Of a stretch of 64,000 nucleotides of DNA, positions 1 through 12,357 are shown in pieces; within the stretch, counting starts at the first letter, position 1, and the number at the start of each line of letters is the position of its first letter. The DNA comes from Prunus persica. Taxonomy: Eukaryota > Streptophyta > Magnoliopsida > Rosales > Rosaceae. Location of the stretch: positions 22,738,709 through 22,802,708 of the forward strand of contig NC_034009.1 in the NCBI RefSeq assembly GCF_000346465.2, in the 5' to 3' direction. The notes under the pieces are model-generated. The model saw only the letters and a program-made list of their open reading frames with translations, made no database searches and was not told the origin of the DNA. Made by a program: the position numbers and the translations under genes.

Positions 1-84
1 AGAGGCTTGCAACATGAGCTCAAATTTGCCGAGGCCAAAAGAAAGTCTAGCCCAACTGCGCATGGTTCACTCAGGGCCATTTAA
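1..84 (+). CDS. possible C-terminal exon of an upstream gene (partial)
   Basis: Frame 1 is open from the first base to a TAA at 82-84 and would encode a 27-residue basic C-terminus ending in GSLRAI. The composition (lysine, arginine, serine) is compatible with a real protein tail, and the sequence turns AT-rich and stop-rich right after it, as a 3' UTR would. There is no family signature, and a 28-codon open frame can occur by chance. The owner cannot be identified from this window. Confidence 0.3.
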   Translation, partial: RGLQHELKFAEAKRKSSPTAHGSLRAI

Positions 85-1277
85 GTAAATTAGTTACTGT
101 CATTCGTTGATGCATGTAGAATTCACATTACATCTGCTTGTTCGTTTCCAATTGCACCTAATGAAACTGATCTACATTATTACGTGTACGACTGTCTCTA
201 GCATAACTGATCCGCATTATTATTCGTTGTCCTCGGGCCAAGGCCCAAAAGTACTATAGGGGGAGAATCTCCCTTCACCCGTGGATAGTCCACTTGTCCT
301 GACAGGCTGACACAAACTACTCTGTCCCGCCGTACACTCTCCGCTCTGATCTATCAAAGCTCAGTTTGTTTTGGTATTTCTGACTTTTCGTCCCCTTCCT
401 TTGCTACCCAACTTGGCATGGCACGTGGTAAATTCATATAAAATTCCCAGCACCAATCAAATTCAAACACGTGTACGACAAACCACCTTTGTCATAGACC
501 CACCGTTTTCTAGATCCAACGAGCGCAGCCTTACACTTGTATCATTTTCCATACAAAATTAGGCGCACCAATAAGAGATTAAATATTAGTATTAATAATG
601 GAAATTAATCTGAATTTCCCATACAAAAATAAACAAATAATTAATATTTAAAATCTTAGTGGCAGCGGACTAACCAGAGTTGAGAGAGAGTTGTATTGCA
701 TCCACTCACGGCTCAGCTCAATTTTAATCCCTTTTAAAATCTTAAGCCTTTAAAACTCAATTTCACTTCACTACTGGACTAGCTTTGGTGTTTTCTTTGA
801 CTGTTTTTTTTTTCTCTCTCTCTCTTCTCCTATCCTTTCTGCGTTCCAATCTGCAATCAGGTACAAAACCCTAATTGCTGCTTCTTATCTCAAGTTTTCA
901 TCGTTAATGATTATTTTAATCTCTCTCTAATTATTAGCCATTGCTGTTTGTGTTTGCTTTCTGTCATGCATTGTCTTTCTACTGCAGCTTTTCATCAATC
1001 TGATACATTTCTTTCCCAGATTCTAGTTTTCTTTTCATACCTTGTTTGGTTGCCGTGAAAATCGAAGTTTCTATTCAATTTTCCAGCAACCAGACGGAGG
1101 ATTTATATAAATTGGTTTTGCTTGCTGCTCAAACTTAGATCTCATCCAAATCTACTATTAAAAGTCGTAAATTTTTTTGTTCTGTTTCAGTCGGAATTGG
1201 TGGTCATTGAAAAGCTGCTGATTTTCTACATTTTGTGTGTGAATTTTGCAATTAGGTCCCTGTACTTGCACCAAATT
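85..1277. promoter_or_regulatory. CYP51 upstream region and 5' UTR with probable leader intron
   Basis: No coding gene is visible. The DNA carries the 3' flank of whatever ends at 84, then the CYP51 promoter. A CT-rich tract at about 807-830 is typical of plant 5' leaders. A good donor (CAG/gtacaa at 858-866) followed by pyrimidine-rich acceptors ending at 1190 or 1255 suggests a 5' UTR intron of about 330-395 bp. Transcript ends cannot be fixed from sequence alone. Confidence 0.45.
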
Positions 1278-3712
1278 ATGGTGACAATGGATGTGGATAA
1301 CAAGCTTTTTAGTGTGGGTCTGATGATTGTGGCCACTCTGGTGGTGGCCAAGCTTATCTCATGGCTTTTGATGTCCCGATCTGGAAAGCGTCTCCCTCCG
1401 GTGGTCAACACGTGGCCTGTGATTGGGGGACTGCTCCGTTTCTTGAAAGGTCCCATTGTGATGCTTCGTGAAGAGTACCCTAAGCTTGGGAGTGTATTCA
1501 CATTGAACCTACTTAACAAGAAGATCACTTTCTTGATTGGTCCTGAGGTTTCTGCTCACTTCTTCAAGGCCCCGGAATCCGATCTTAGCCAGCAGGAGGT
1601 CTACCAGTTCAATGTGCCCACTTTTGGCCCCGGAGTTGTATTCGATGTGGATTACTCAGTGCGGCAAGAGCAGTTCCGGTTCTTCACCGAGGCTCTCAGG
1701 GTGAATAAACTTAAGGCATATGTGGATCAGATGGTTACAGAAGCAGAGGTAAGTGTTTGGATTGAATATATATTTTTGTTTATCTAATCTGCTTCAGCCT
1801 TCAACATGTTTAGTAATTTTTTCACATATGTCTAGGAGAAGACCCCCTCCGTATTCTTAGGCAAGTAGCAATATCAGATGTGACTCTAAGTCACAATTCT
1901 TTACCATCATGGCCTACACTAATATCCTGGGACTTGCAAGTTTTTCTAGGAATGTTGATTGGATGAAGGGCCTTCTCAACTGGCATGTGTTTCTCTTTCA
2001 TGAACTTTAATTTGATTAGAAAGACACAAAACAGTAGCAGTTAACCTGAATATTTCGAATTGGAAGTACAGTATTGCATTAAGAGTAGTTTCCATGAGCT
2101 TCATTTATCTGGGAAGACTTATTAGATTCTCGTTTTATGTTTCTCCTAGGGTAGTAGTCTGAAGTTTGGGTGACTAGCATTGCATGCTTCTTAGGACATA
2201 TACGCTTTCTTTTCTAAATTTAATCAGATTCTGACCTGAAGAATCACTTCGCCAGGTTGTGCAGACAATATGTCAAATATATGATTGTTTATTTATGAGA
2301 GAACAATGCAACCATTGGCTTGTCTATTCATTAAAGACTGCTCCTAAATATTGACCAAACAAAAAAGATTGCTCCTTAATCGGAACAATTGAGAAGCCTT
2401 TAAGACCTGGTTCTTTTTTTTTCTTTTTTTTAATTATTATTTTTTAATGAGAATAAATTGCCACTAAGCATCAATTAGGTGCTGGCAAGTCTGGGGCAAC
2501 ATAAGCTTTCATAATTTTCCTCTTATACTATTGTTCAATTTAAGCACACACGCAGGCACAAACACACACAAAGACATGCTTGTGCTGTTGATTCTAAAGT
2601 CTCAAACAACTTGTTGGAACTTTCACTTGTGCTTGTACCTTGTTCTAGAAAACTTATACCTAGTGTACGGACATCTATGGTGTTAATCCTTGTCCTCAAA
2701 CTGTAATTGGCAGGATTACTTTTCCAAGTGGGGAGACAGTGGCGAGGTGGATTTAAAGTATGAGCTGGAGCATCTGATCATCTTAACTGCCAGTAGATGC
2801 CTCTTGGGTCGCGAAGTTCGTGATAAACTCTTTGATGATGTATCAGCATTGTTCCATGACCTTGACAATGGCATGCTTCCTATTAGTGTCATCTTCCCGT
2901 ACCTCCCCATCCCAGCTCACCGTCGCCGTGACCAGGCGCGCAAGAAGCTTTCAGAAATCTTTGCAAGCATCATAAACTCCCGTAAGCATGCTGAACAGTG
3001 TGAGAATGACATGTTGCAATGTTTCATTGATTCAAAGTACAAAAATGGCCGACCAACAACTGAATCTGAGGTCACTGGCTTGCTCATTGCTGCTCTCTTT
3101 GCTGGGCAACACACTAGTTCTATCACTTCCACTTGGACTGGGGCCTATCTCCTCCGTCACAAGGAATACTTATCTGCTGTGTCAGAGGAGCAGAAAAACC
3201 TAATGAAAAAGCATGGGAAGAAGGTTGATCATGATATATTGTCAGAGATGGATGTCCTGTATCGTAGCATCAAGGAAGCTCTGAGATTACACCCTCCACT
3301 AATCATGCTGCTGCGAAGCTCGCATAGTGATTTTAGCGTACAAACCCGTGAGGGGAAAGAGTATGACATCCCGAAGGGGCACATAGTTGCCACATCACCA
3401 TATTTTGCCAACCGGCTTCCTCATATTTACAAGGAGCCAGACACGTACAATCCTGAGAGATTTGCTGCTGGGAGAGAAGAAGATAAGGCAGCAGGGGCAT
3501 TCTCTTATATCTCTTTTGGAGGTGGCAGGCATGGATGCCTTGGTGAGCCTTTTGCATACCTGCAGATAAAGGCTATATGGAGCCATTTGCTGAGAAATTT
3601 CGAATTGGAGCTGGTGTCACCTTTTCCCGAGATTGATTGGAATGCCATGGTTGTGGGTGTGAAGGGAAAGATGATGGTGCGGTACAAGCGACGGGAGCTG
3701 TCCTTCGATTAA
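1278..3712 (+). CDS. CYP51G1: Sterol 14-alpha demethylase (obtusifoliol 14-demethylase), CYP51G1
   Basis: Cytochrome P450 of the ER membrane that removes the 14-alpha methyl group of obtusifoliol in phytosterol synthesis. There are two exons, 1278-1748 and 2714-3712, joined by a 965-bp GT-AG intron in phase 0, giving 489 residues, the usual plant CYP51 length. An N-terminal hydrophobic anchor (about residues 8-30) precedes the proline-rich hinge LPPVVNTWPVIGG. Exon 2 carries the I-helix AGQHTS oxygen-activation motif, the ExxR motif (KEALR), NPERF, and the heme loop FGGGRHGCLG with the cysteine thiolate near residue 432. The start at 1278 (MVTMDVDN) fits the family; a second Met at 1287 is also possible. 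An in-frame ATG at 1122 would add 52 residues, but it lies in the probable leader intron. Confidence 0.96.
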
Positions 3713-4248
3713 TGGCAATGACTTTTTTGGGTGGTCAGCAGGTTTTTTTTTTCTGAGAGGTGGTCAGCAGGTTTAAATTATTGTTCTCTAGGATGTTTTG
3801 CCCCCTCTTCTTATATGTGTTGATTTTCTTCCCCGTTTTACAATTAAATGTTGATGATGCGTACTTTTACTGGATTATGTCTTGTTTAGTGTCATATTTA
3901 TGATGAAGATTGTAGCTTCTGACATGACTTCAGATTTACTCCAGTTTCATGGACTTGCGGCAGTTGTTTTTAGTTTTCTCTTATCTTCGAAAAAAAAATT
4001 TGCTATATGTAGAGGAGCAGTTGATGCACCACAATGCCAGCTTTTTTTCTTTTCTTTTTTGGGTTGAAAACACATCCATTACGAAGAGAAAACAAAGAGG
4101 AAAACAGCACAGGCGCTGCACCTCAAAGAAAAACAGGTCCAGTCTCCACAAAATGCCACAATGCCAGCTTAGGTGATTCAATTTAATGTTTCACTATACA
4201 GATGTACTGCATGAAATACTTGAAAAGTAAAGATTACAAAAAGCTTAT

Positions 4249-4303
<55 letters not shown>

Positions 4304-4529
4304 CAGGCTTGAGACAATTAGCTACTTGCCACACATTTTCATTTCAACTCTTGGCTTCATGGAAAGAAATCTTCTCCCTCGAGATTATGGTATATAATCA
4401 AAGAAACCGGCTTTTCTCAGCTAACCAATATCTTCTGGCATCCTGAATAATAAACTCATGATAAATAAGCCGCATTCTTTATAGCCAGCTAAGTAATTCC
4501 TGTGAAAAATGTTGAATTTCAAAGGAAAT
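3713..4529. other. 3' UTR and convergent intergenic DNA
   Basis: This holds the CYP51 3' UTR and the 3' end of the convergent FKBP19 transcript. It contains a (GA)n microsatellite at about 4252-4302 and no coding sequence that I can support. Confidence 0.6.
4252..4302. repeat. (GA)n microsatellite
   Basis: About 25 uninterrupted GA units between the CYP51 and FKBP19 3' ends. Confidence 0.95.
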
Positions 4530-6582
4530 TCAGTTGGGTATGATCTTGATGAGCTCAATATCAAACAGAAGAGTCTTGTCTATCAGCCCCTGGTTCCTCA
4601 GCACAAAATCCAAGGCTCGTTGGCCCTGTGAAACATCGACATTCCACCTTTATAAGAACAAGCAGAATTTCATTACAAGAATCACCAAAAGGACACAAGA
4701 ATTACCGAAAATGTTGTGGGTCTCGGTCCACTTTTGTTGTAGTCATTCTCAGGATATCCCAACTCTGGGGGCACTATGATCCTGCATCACTGTGGACTAG
4801 ATTGTGAAATTTGCATATAATATTTGTTGTATTAAACTGCTCATTCAACCTAACTTCTTAAAAATTCCTTAAGCAACTGCTATACGCTACAGAAAAACAT
4901 GCAGCACCTTCTAATGCCACCAAGAGCCATGCCTGAAACAGCTTCCTCAAAAGCTGGTATTACCTGAAGATTCAAGGTCCAAACACCACCATTAGAGCCC
5001 ATTAATCGAGTGTTTGAGTAATTACATGCTAACAAGCCAGTGAACAACTCAAGATCTACGGTTCAATTTAAAACAGCAATTTGTCCTCCTCACTGTTCCA
5101 ACTAAATCCTAATCTACAGAGTTGCACAATATTGTATTATTAACGACCTTCTGATGTAGTGTTGGACGAACTATGAGACAAAACACATGAGACCATGGAG
5201 AATCACAAAGCGAAATAATAAACAAACAGCTGCAACAACCAAGATTGTCTGGTTGAATTGGTTCACAAATCTCTCACCTCCTGAGATCCTACTCTAAATT
5301 TGAAAAAGGCCTTGTCATCACCCTGCATTTGAGAAACCATGGAACGGAGTCTGTCAATTAAGATCATGCAACGCTACGAAGTCCACAGTTAAGGAATGAG
5401 AAGTATTCCATACCTCAAATGAACCACCCTTTGTCTTATTTCGAGCTTCAAAGATACGTCCATAATATCCTATGGTGTAACCATCCCAATCAACCTGGAA
5501 CACATCCAAATATCAAAAACCACAATAACGACCGAACTTTGAAGATAAAAACATTTGCAAGCCTGCATGAGTCTATGTTGACTTCATCCAAAATTTCCAT
5601 CCAAAGTAAAGGAAGTTCGTTCTATAGATTTTCATATAACAGACAAATCCATTGATACAAATTGAACCTAATTTCAAACAGACACCTTATCTGAATGTAA
5701 GATTCCCACTTAGTACATGAAAAGTGAAAACCCAAGTAAAAACTTCAAAGCACGCCCTCAAAGAATGGGTGGCTTACCACTACTGTCTCTCCCACCTTGG
5801 GTTTGGGGCCATCTCCTAGTCGTAAGTCCTGCATCAGATACCGCAAAATTAAAATAAAAAACACTCTGAAGAGCTTGTGAATTTAACTAAAACAAGGAGG
5901 TATGGTTAATGTTCCAGTAGGTGACCTTATACTGAAGACCTGATGCAGTTTCTGTGTAGTCTGGATAACTCATTTTTGACTTGCCATAGTCCTTTCCCCG
6001 AAGTGCTGGCACTGTAAGTAGTTCAAAACAATTCAGAATGAAATCAATGATATGAGAAAAAGCAACAATTTTCGACTGTCAGCAAAAAGCAACACAGTGA
6101 CACAGTACACAGATTATATAAACATGCATAATATTTGACCCATCAGCAGCATTAGGAAAAAGAAATTACTCACTGTCAGCAAATTGAGATGCCAGGGCTA
6201 CTCCATCTTTTGAAGCATTGCAAAAGGCTGCAGCTACTATTCCAATGGATGAAAAGACAAAACTTCTTCGTTCAATAGGATTACTTCCACCTATCAAAGA
6301 TTCAAACTTTATTCAATTGATAGCAAAATACAATCTTTGAATCTCGTGGGTCAAGCCCAATTTAAATAATCAATAAATATCTCAATGGTTAATTTACTAA
6401 CCGACTGCACCTGAATCAGAAAATTTCTCCGGTTCCGGAACAAGAAGAGATTGAGGTCGGCGCTGTCTCTGGCGCATCAGAGAGAAGGTAAGCGCAAAAC
6501 GACGTACCGGGTGTGAAGATTTTCCGACAGGTGAAGAAGACAGCGGTCGGGGTGGAGACCCGACGGCTGAGATTGAGGCCAT
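4530..6582 (-). CDS. FKBP19: FKBP-type peptidyl-prolyl isomerase, chloroplast (FKBP19-like)
   Basis: Immunophilin predicted to catalyse cis-trans prolyl isomerisation in the thylakoid lumen. Nine exons on the minus strand: 6402-6582, 6174-6290, 5926-6011, 5778-5828, 5414-5494, 5278-5322, 4908-4963, 4706-4781 and 4530-4625. They join in consistent phase into 262 residues. Residues 1-60 are a Ser/Arg-rich plastid transit peptide. A twin-arginine ERRSF followed by a hydrophobic stretch and an ALA-S cleavage-like site (about residues 67-95) looks like a Tat lumen signal. The FKBP domain then includes VVVDWDGYTIGYYG, the GGSFEGDD loop, VIPAFEEAVSGMALGG and the VPPELGYPE segment. The FKBP19 assignment rests on remembered similarity, especially this long insert-bearing FKBP fold. 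It is the first of three adjacent minus-strand genes. Confidence 0.93.
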
Positions 6583-7592
6583 TTTAGCTATGGTACTACT
6601 TGACTTGGGAGAAAAGGGTGAACTGTGTGAAGTGGTGACTGGGGGCCAGGAAATGTGTTTCGCGGGAAGATAACGGCCTCAGCTTGTCAAGCTCAAGCCC
6701 TCTATTGTTTTTTTTTTTTCTTCTTTCGTTTTTCCCTTAAATAGTTTCTATCTTGTTTCATTTTTGGATATGGTGCGACATGTTATGCCCATAACACAAT
6801 CAAAATTTGATTAACATATTTCAACAACAATAATTTTTATTTATTTATTTATACAAATGACAATCTAAGAGATAGCCAAGAAGGTGGGGGCCTATTTGGA
6901 AATACTTTTGAAGGGGCTAAAAGCTTTATGAAAACTAAAACTGCTTCTAACAGCATTTGACATAAAAGTTTAGAAGTACTTATGAGTCACAATCCCAAGT
7001 GTTTTTCTACGAAACACTTCGATTTGTTATGAAAATTTCAACATCTTTATAATAAAAACGCTTATGAGCAGAAGTGCTTTTTAGAGAAGTAGTCCCAAAC
7101 AAGCCCACACAGCCACGGCCACTAGCCTAATCCAGATCTGTTCAAACTGTTGATTTGTTCACATAGCATTATAAAACTATTTCCCTTCTAGCAAACCAGT
7201 AATTAACATTGACCATCATCTGCTTGTTGGCCCATAATTCAATTTTATTCTTAAATCCAAATTAAAAAGTACTCGTGGGTCGGGTCGGTCCACATATCCC
7301 ATGTTATTCATCTGGCCACTGAATAAATAGCAAACCAGTAAGGCAGTGTGCATTAGATGTACATTTATGTAGGTAACTGTCTGAATAGCTTTTTCATAGG
7401 ATGGGGAGAAAAACAATGCCAAACACCAAAGCAGGAGCAAAATGTAATCTCTCTCACTCAACTTGAAGCTGGTATGAACTCATCAAACGTAATTAACGTC
7501 TTACAAAGCACTCAGCCTAAATTTACAGGAAGACAAGGCCCCACCCAGCAGCTTTATTCAACTCATACAAGTAGTTCTCACAATCTTACATC
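6583..7592. other. FKBP19 promoter and transaldolase 3' flank
   Basis: No supported gene. It contains the divergent upstream region of FKBP19 (a short T-run at about 6709-6719) and AT-rich DNA leading to the transaldolase stop. The stretch at about 6890-7100 (GGGGCCTATTTGG near its start, CCCAAACAAGCCCAC near its end) looks like a roughly 210-bp MITE with imperfect inverted ends. Confidence 0.4.
6888..7106. mobile_element. MITE-like inverted-repeat element
   Basis: The left end reads GGGGCCTATTTGGAAATACT and the right end, reverse-complemented, reads GTGGGCTTGTTTGGGACTAC. The interior is AT-rich with AAAAGCTT-like and GAAGTGCTTTT-like segments typical of small non-autonomous DNA elements. 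No target duplication could be settled by eye, so the boundaries are approximate. Confidence 0.45.
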
Positions 7593-10354
7593 TTAAAGAC
7601 TAATCAATTTAAGAGAGTTGGCCTTCTCTTGCAGAGTATCAAGCAGGCTGTCAAAACTCTTCTTGAAGGAATCCACTCCTTCAATTTCGAGTTGGTTCCC
7701 AACGTAGCTCCAGTCGATTCCTAACTTCTCTAGTGCACTGTAAATGCCTTCAGCCTCTGAGACATTGGAGTCGATTGTCCTTGAAACAGTACCGTGATCG
7801 ATAAATGCTTGGAGAGCTTGGTCTGGCATGGTTGAAACCTGAGGAAAGTTGGCATCAAACATTAAGCCATATTGATTAAAAAAAACAATATTGAAAAAGT
7901 TGGTATTGAATTCTGAAGTCTATTAAATCACGATAAATAATACCCATCAAACACCAGATATCATATTGGACTCTAAAATGGCTCACCGTGTCAGGGCCAA
8001 TGAGAGGAGCAACATATAAAGTATCAGAGTAGGCAGGATTCTTGACGCTGGTTGAGGCCCACAGCAGCCTCTGCTTCTTGGCACCTTTTTTCACCAAAGC
8101 CTCCCATCTAGGGCCAGAGAATTTCTTCTGGTAGAGTTGGTATGCTAAAGCAGCTTGAGCTACAGCAGCCTAAAACAGTTAACTCGTGACATTAGCAAAT
8201 CTCTACCTTCTCGGTTTTTGTTAAGAAAAAGAAGTTGAATATGTGATTTTGATTTACCTTTCCTCGAAGGTCAAGGGCTTCTGGAGTTCCAATCTTTTCA
8301 AGCAACTTGTCAATAAGGGTGTCCACCCTACTGACAAAGAAGGAAGCAACACTTGTGACTTTGGAGAGGTCATTTAATCCAGAAGCCTCAAGGCCATCCA
8401 AGTAAGCATCAATGACTGCCTCATATCTAGTGAGAGAGAATATAAGCTGTGCGCACATTAAGATAAAGTAAGAGTCAAAACATATGTAATACGTAATTGT
8501 AAGATCATTATATAAAGGAGGCACACAAGTTCAAATACTAAAGAGTTCAAATGAATTAGAGATGATGCCAACACCCCCCGAAAACTTCCTCTCATGATAG
8601 GGGCCCAACAAGAACAAAGATCAGTCTACCCGCAAGAATTTATGACAGCTATAGCACAGCAGGCAGATTTTACTCGCACCATGTAAACAATCACTCAGGC
8701 AAGAGGGTCAGCCAACCCACCACACCGAATAAAAATTCTACTAAGACATACTTTTCCAACAACTATATTGGCCATCTATTCTGACCAAAGCAAAGATGAG
8801 AATGGAATTTTACCCAGCAAACAAAAGGAAAAACAAAAAGATAAACAGAACTATACTTACAGTCACATTGACACTTATGCCATTTGCTATGACTTCCTTA
8901 ATTGAAGGGATACATGGAGCAGTAGCAGGGATTTTTATGTAGACATTGGGGCGGGCAACTACTTTATGTAGCCATTTTGCAGCCTCGATAGTCCCTTGAG
9001 TGTCATCGGCAAGTTTGGGAGAAACTTCAACAGAAACATAACCATCACCAGCATCAGTTTGATCATAGATTGACTCAAAAAGTTTTGAAGCATCTTGAAT
9101 GTCCTTCACCACAAGTTCCCAATATGCACTTTCAATGTCCTTTCCTGATTGAACAAGTTCCCTGCAAAGTCCAATAATTGAAGTTATTGACAGATAAACA
9201 AAGTGTATCAGGGGGTTGCTACTTAAAACTTTTGGACTAGAAAGCAAAGAACAACACGTCCACCTTCCTAGCCCCAGAGGGCCAGAAGCCTAAAACCACC
9301 AACTCAAATGATAATGAGTTGTGTATACAGTCATGCTAGAAACTATTTCTAATGAAGTACAATCCTCTACTAGAACAACTGATAAATCCATAAAAATATC
9401 AAACATCCCCCAGACACAACCCCTCCCGATCAAGACAATCATTGAACATACCTGAATTGATCATTATAAGCATTTGAAGTGGATATTGCTTTCTGGAAAA
9501 TCTGCAATCATAAATTATAAAGAGCTAGTTAGATCAGATACACGAAAACCACAGAAGACGCATTTAAAGAAACAATTTTTCCAACATTTTGATCATTTCA
9601 CTTCCAAACCCATTTCACATTTGATCTTAGATCAAGAAAAACATCTTCCATACATGACAGAACAGTAAACATGGTTCAAAAAACACAGGAGAAATGTAAT
9701 AAAAGAGCAAATCATTTGTAATTACCGCTGGGTTACTAGTTACACCTCTAACCCCACTTGCAATAAGTGGAAGCAGATCTGTAACAGGTCGGCAGAGGTT
9801 ATCATACCATGGACTCTGCCCTTCCTTCTCGTAGAGATCATGGAGATATGTTCTCTTTGCTGGATTTCCATTTCCATCACCTTGAGAACATCTCACACTG
9901 CAAAAAGCAATGTTCCGTGAACCCAAATGAGCAACGTTTTCGATTCACAATCAATTACCAACCACCAAGAACACGAAATAAGAAAACTTTGAACACAAAA
10001 TACGAAATTAATGAAACAAACAAAGCTCAAATCCAGCTTTCTAAAAAACCAACAAAGCATCGGAAAAGATTAAAGATATAGACGGACCAAATCAAGAAAG
10101 CATATATATTGACCAGATAATATAAAAAATCAATAACAAAAACAGTAGACCCAAAAGAAGGAAACATACACCAGAGAACCCTTGAGAGACGACTTGCTTC
10201 GTATGGACAACTTGGAAGAAGAAACTTTGGAGCTGAAGTTGGTGGTGGTGGTGAGGAAGCCGATCAAGCACTTGGGCTGGGAAGCTCTAGGGTTGAAAGT
10301 GGACGACAAAGATGAAGCAGGGCTGGGATTGGAGAGCTTGGAGATGGAAGCCAT
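7593..10354 (-). CDS. TRA2: Transaldolase, plastidial (TRA2-like)
   Basis: Transfers a dihydroxyacetone unit between sugar phosphates in the non-oxidative pentose phosphate pathway. Seven minus-strand exons: 10170-10354, 9726-9897, 9452-9501, 8861-9161, 8258-8446, 7987-8169 and 7593-7838. They give 441 residues with all phases closing. Residues 1-60 are rich in Ser, Lys and Thr with almost no acidic residues, as in a stroma-targeting peptide. The aldolase-type barrel follows: GVTSNPAIFQKAI, an acidic VSVEVSP strand, YIKIPAT with the probable Schiff-base lysine near residue 212, NVTLIFS and [14 protein letters not shown]. Exon 1 ends at a strong GTATGT donor in phase 2, chosen because it alone restores the frame into exon 2. 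It sits directly upstream of FKBP19 on the same strand, as remembered for Arabidopsis. Confidence 0.95.
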
Positions 10355-12357
10355 ATTAGATCACAGGGCACTCGCAGAAAGGGAGAGTGGGAGGAGGAAG
10401 GAAACAAAGCCAATGTGGGGTTGGTGGAAGACTGATTACTGAGGAAAGATTTCTCCTTTTATTTACGATGCGATACAAACGATGATTTTTTTTTTTTTTT
10501 TTTTTTTTTTTGGGTTTAAAGTTTTTGTGATTTTTGGTAGACCCCAAACGGCAGCAGGTAGGGGACAACGACTCTCTCTCTCTCGACGGAACTGTTGGTA
10601 CTTGGCGCTTGGTGGTAGCTAGCTGCGATATGCCAATGCCTAGTCAATGCTGACGTCATAATCCTAATTAGATAGTTTTTTTTTTCTTTCGGTTATTTAT
10701 CACCTTCTTCTGACCATGGCCTTACATGGGTGGTTGTTGTACAGGTTGGTGGTCGCCATGGAATTGATGGCTTGAATTGAATAGAGAAAAAAAGAAGTAA
10801 ATTTAGGTTTTAATTTTGTACCATTTACTATAATAAAGTATAGGTGGTTAAATCTAAAAGTCAAGTTTGGAAATGAATCTTCCCTTAAATTGAACAAAAT
10901 CGATGATACATGGTTTACATGTGTATGTATGTTTTTATGTTGTTGAAGAATGTGGTACAATATTATAGAGAAAACGAGTCATGAACCTTTGCAACCATTG
11001 CCAGAGTTTTTTTTTTTTTTTTTTTCAATCGAAGATTAAATTTGAGTGAACTACATTTGAAGGCTACCTTGTAGGTGGCTCCGCCACTACTTACAACATG
11101 TTTAATTTTGAATTATAAAGATATTAATATAATTATCTAAATTTATTTACTGACTTTTTAAAGGTAAATACCATGAGGTGTCCCTACACACGAAGAGTGA
11201 AATTAATCCCCACTCGAGGTTCAGCTTGCCCCTGACCACAAAATGCTCCTAAATGGTTTTGAACCTCTGCCATTGAAGCACCAAGTAGTTCACCATCTTG
11301 AAGTGGTACTTTACCAACCGAATCACACCTTGTGGTTTACTAAGCGACTCTTTGAAGATTTGATACATATGCTTTTATCCGTGGTTAGAATAAAGATTTT
11401 TAAATATATGGAAAAAAATAAAATTGTAGCTTATGTTGTTAAATGCAATTACTACACATGTGGGTTACACCAATATCGCTTTTTCAAAAAAAAATTGTAA
11501 TTGACTCCCCCTTCCCTAATTTTTGTTTGTATCAAAACAATTGTCAAATATGCGAACCGAATTTACATCTGGTCACAACTTGCAAGCGTTACTTTTAAGC
11601 TAGACGCAATTTCAGTGCTTGATTAAGATGTATAAGCAGAAAGAAGAAGAAGGAGATTTTGTATCGTATTCTGCAGCCTCTATGTATTTCAGATTCAGCA
11701 CTTAATCCATATATCATTAATTATTGGCTTGTGAGCTGAAAACTTGAAAAGAACTCTCTCCAAAATGTAGAAGAGCAGATAAAAGTTGAAATGTAGAAGA
11801 GCACACTCAAAATCACAGCAACTTGGTGGTAGGTAGGTAGGTTGATTGAAAATTGGATATAAATTTCGGATAGTTAACTTATAGAGCCAAAATGGGTAAA
11901 AAATGAGGCATTGCTTTAACTTGGCTTACCCAATTAAACAAATATTTTACTTTGTTGCTTGACCCCCATCAATCCGGCTCTTATGATAGCTCAAGGGCTG
12001 AACTTATTTGTTATGTTGCTCAGGAAATAAGTCATTGTGACATCAAACAACACAGGGACCTATTTGTCAAAATCAAATTGTAGATTTTGACTACAGTGAC
12101 AAAATAGAATATCCAAAAGGCATCAACCATTCTGCAATAGAGAAGAAGCATGCATGTTTGCATTTTCAGTTCAACTATTTTGCATCCAGAAAGGATCTGC
12201 TGAATGTCAGCATCTATACAAAACTCAGCAAGGAAGAAGAAATTTTTTACATTTTCAGTAAAGTCCAGCGCAGCAGCATATCCTCCTCAATTTGGTACTG
12301 GGGACTAGACAGGATACAATGCAAGGCTCTTGCTCAAAAAGATATATACTACTTCCA
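10355..12357. other. Transaldolase promoter and intergenic DNA
   Basis: No supported gene. It contains a T-run at 10485-10511, a CT tract near 10573 in the likely transaldolase leader, another T-run at about 11008-11025, and AT-rich DNA. A stretch near 11170-11310 (TGAGGTGTCCC, CCTCTGCCATTGAAGC) has the look of old transposon sequence but shows no coding domain. The right end is the 3' UTR side of the GT47 gene. Confidence 0.45.

Noticed and set aside
1122..1277. N-terminal extension of CYP51 from an upstream ATG
   Set aside because: The extra 52 residues lie in a likely leader intron, and the protein starting at 1278 already matches the family length and N-terminal anchor.
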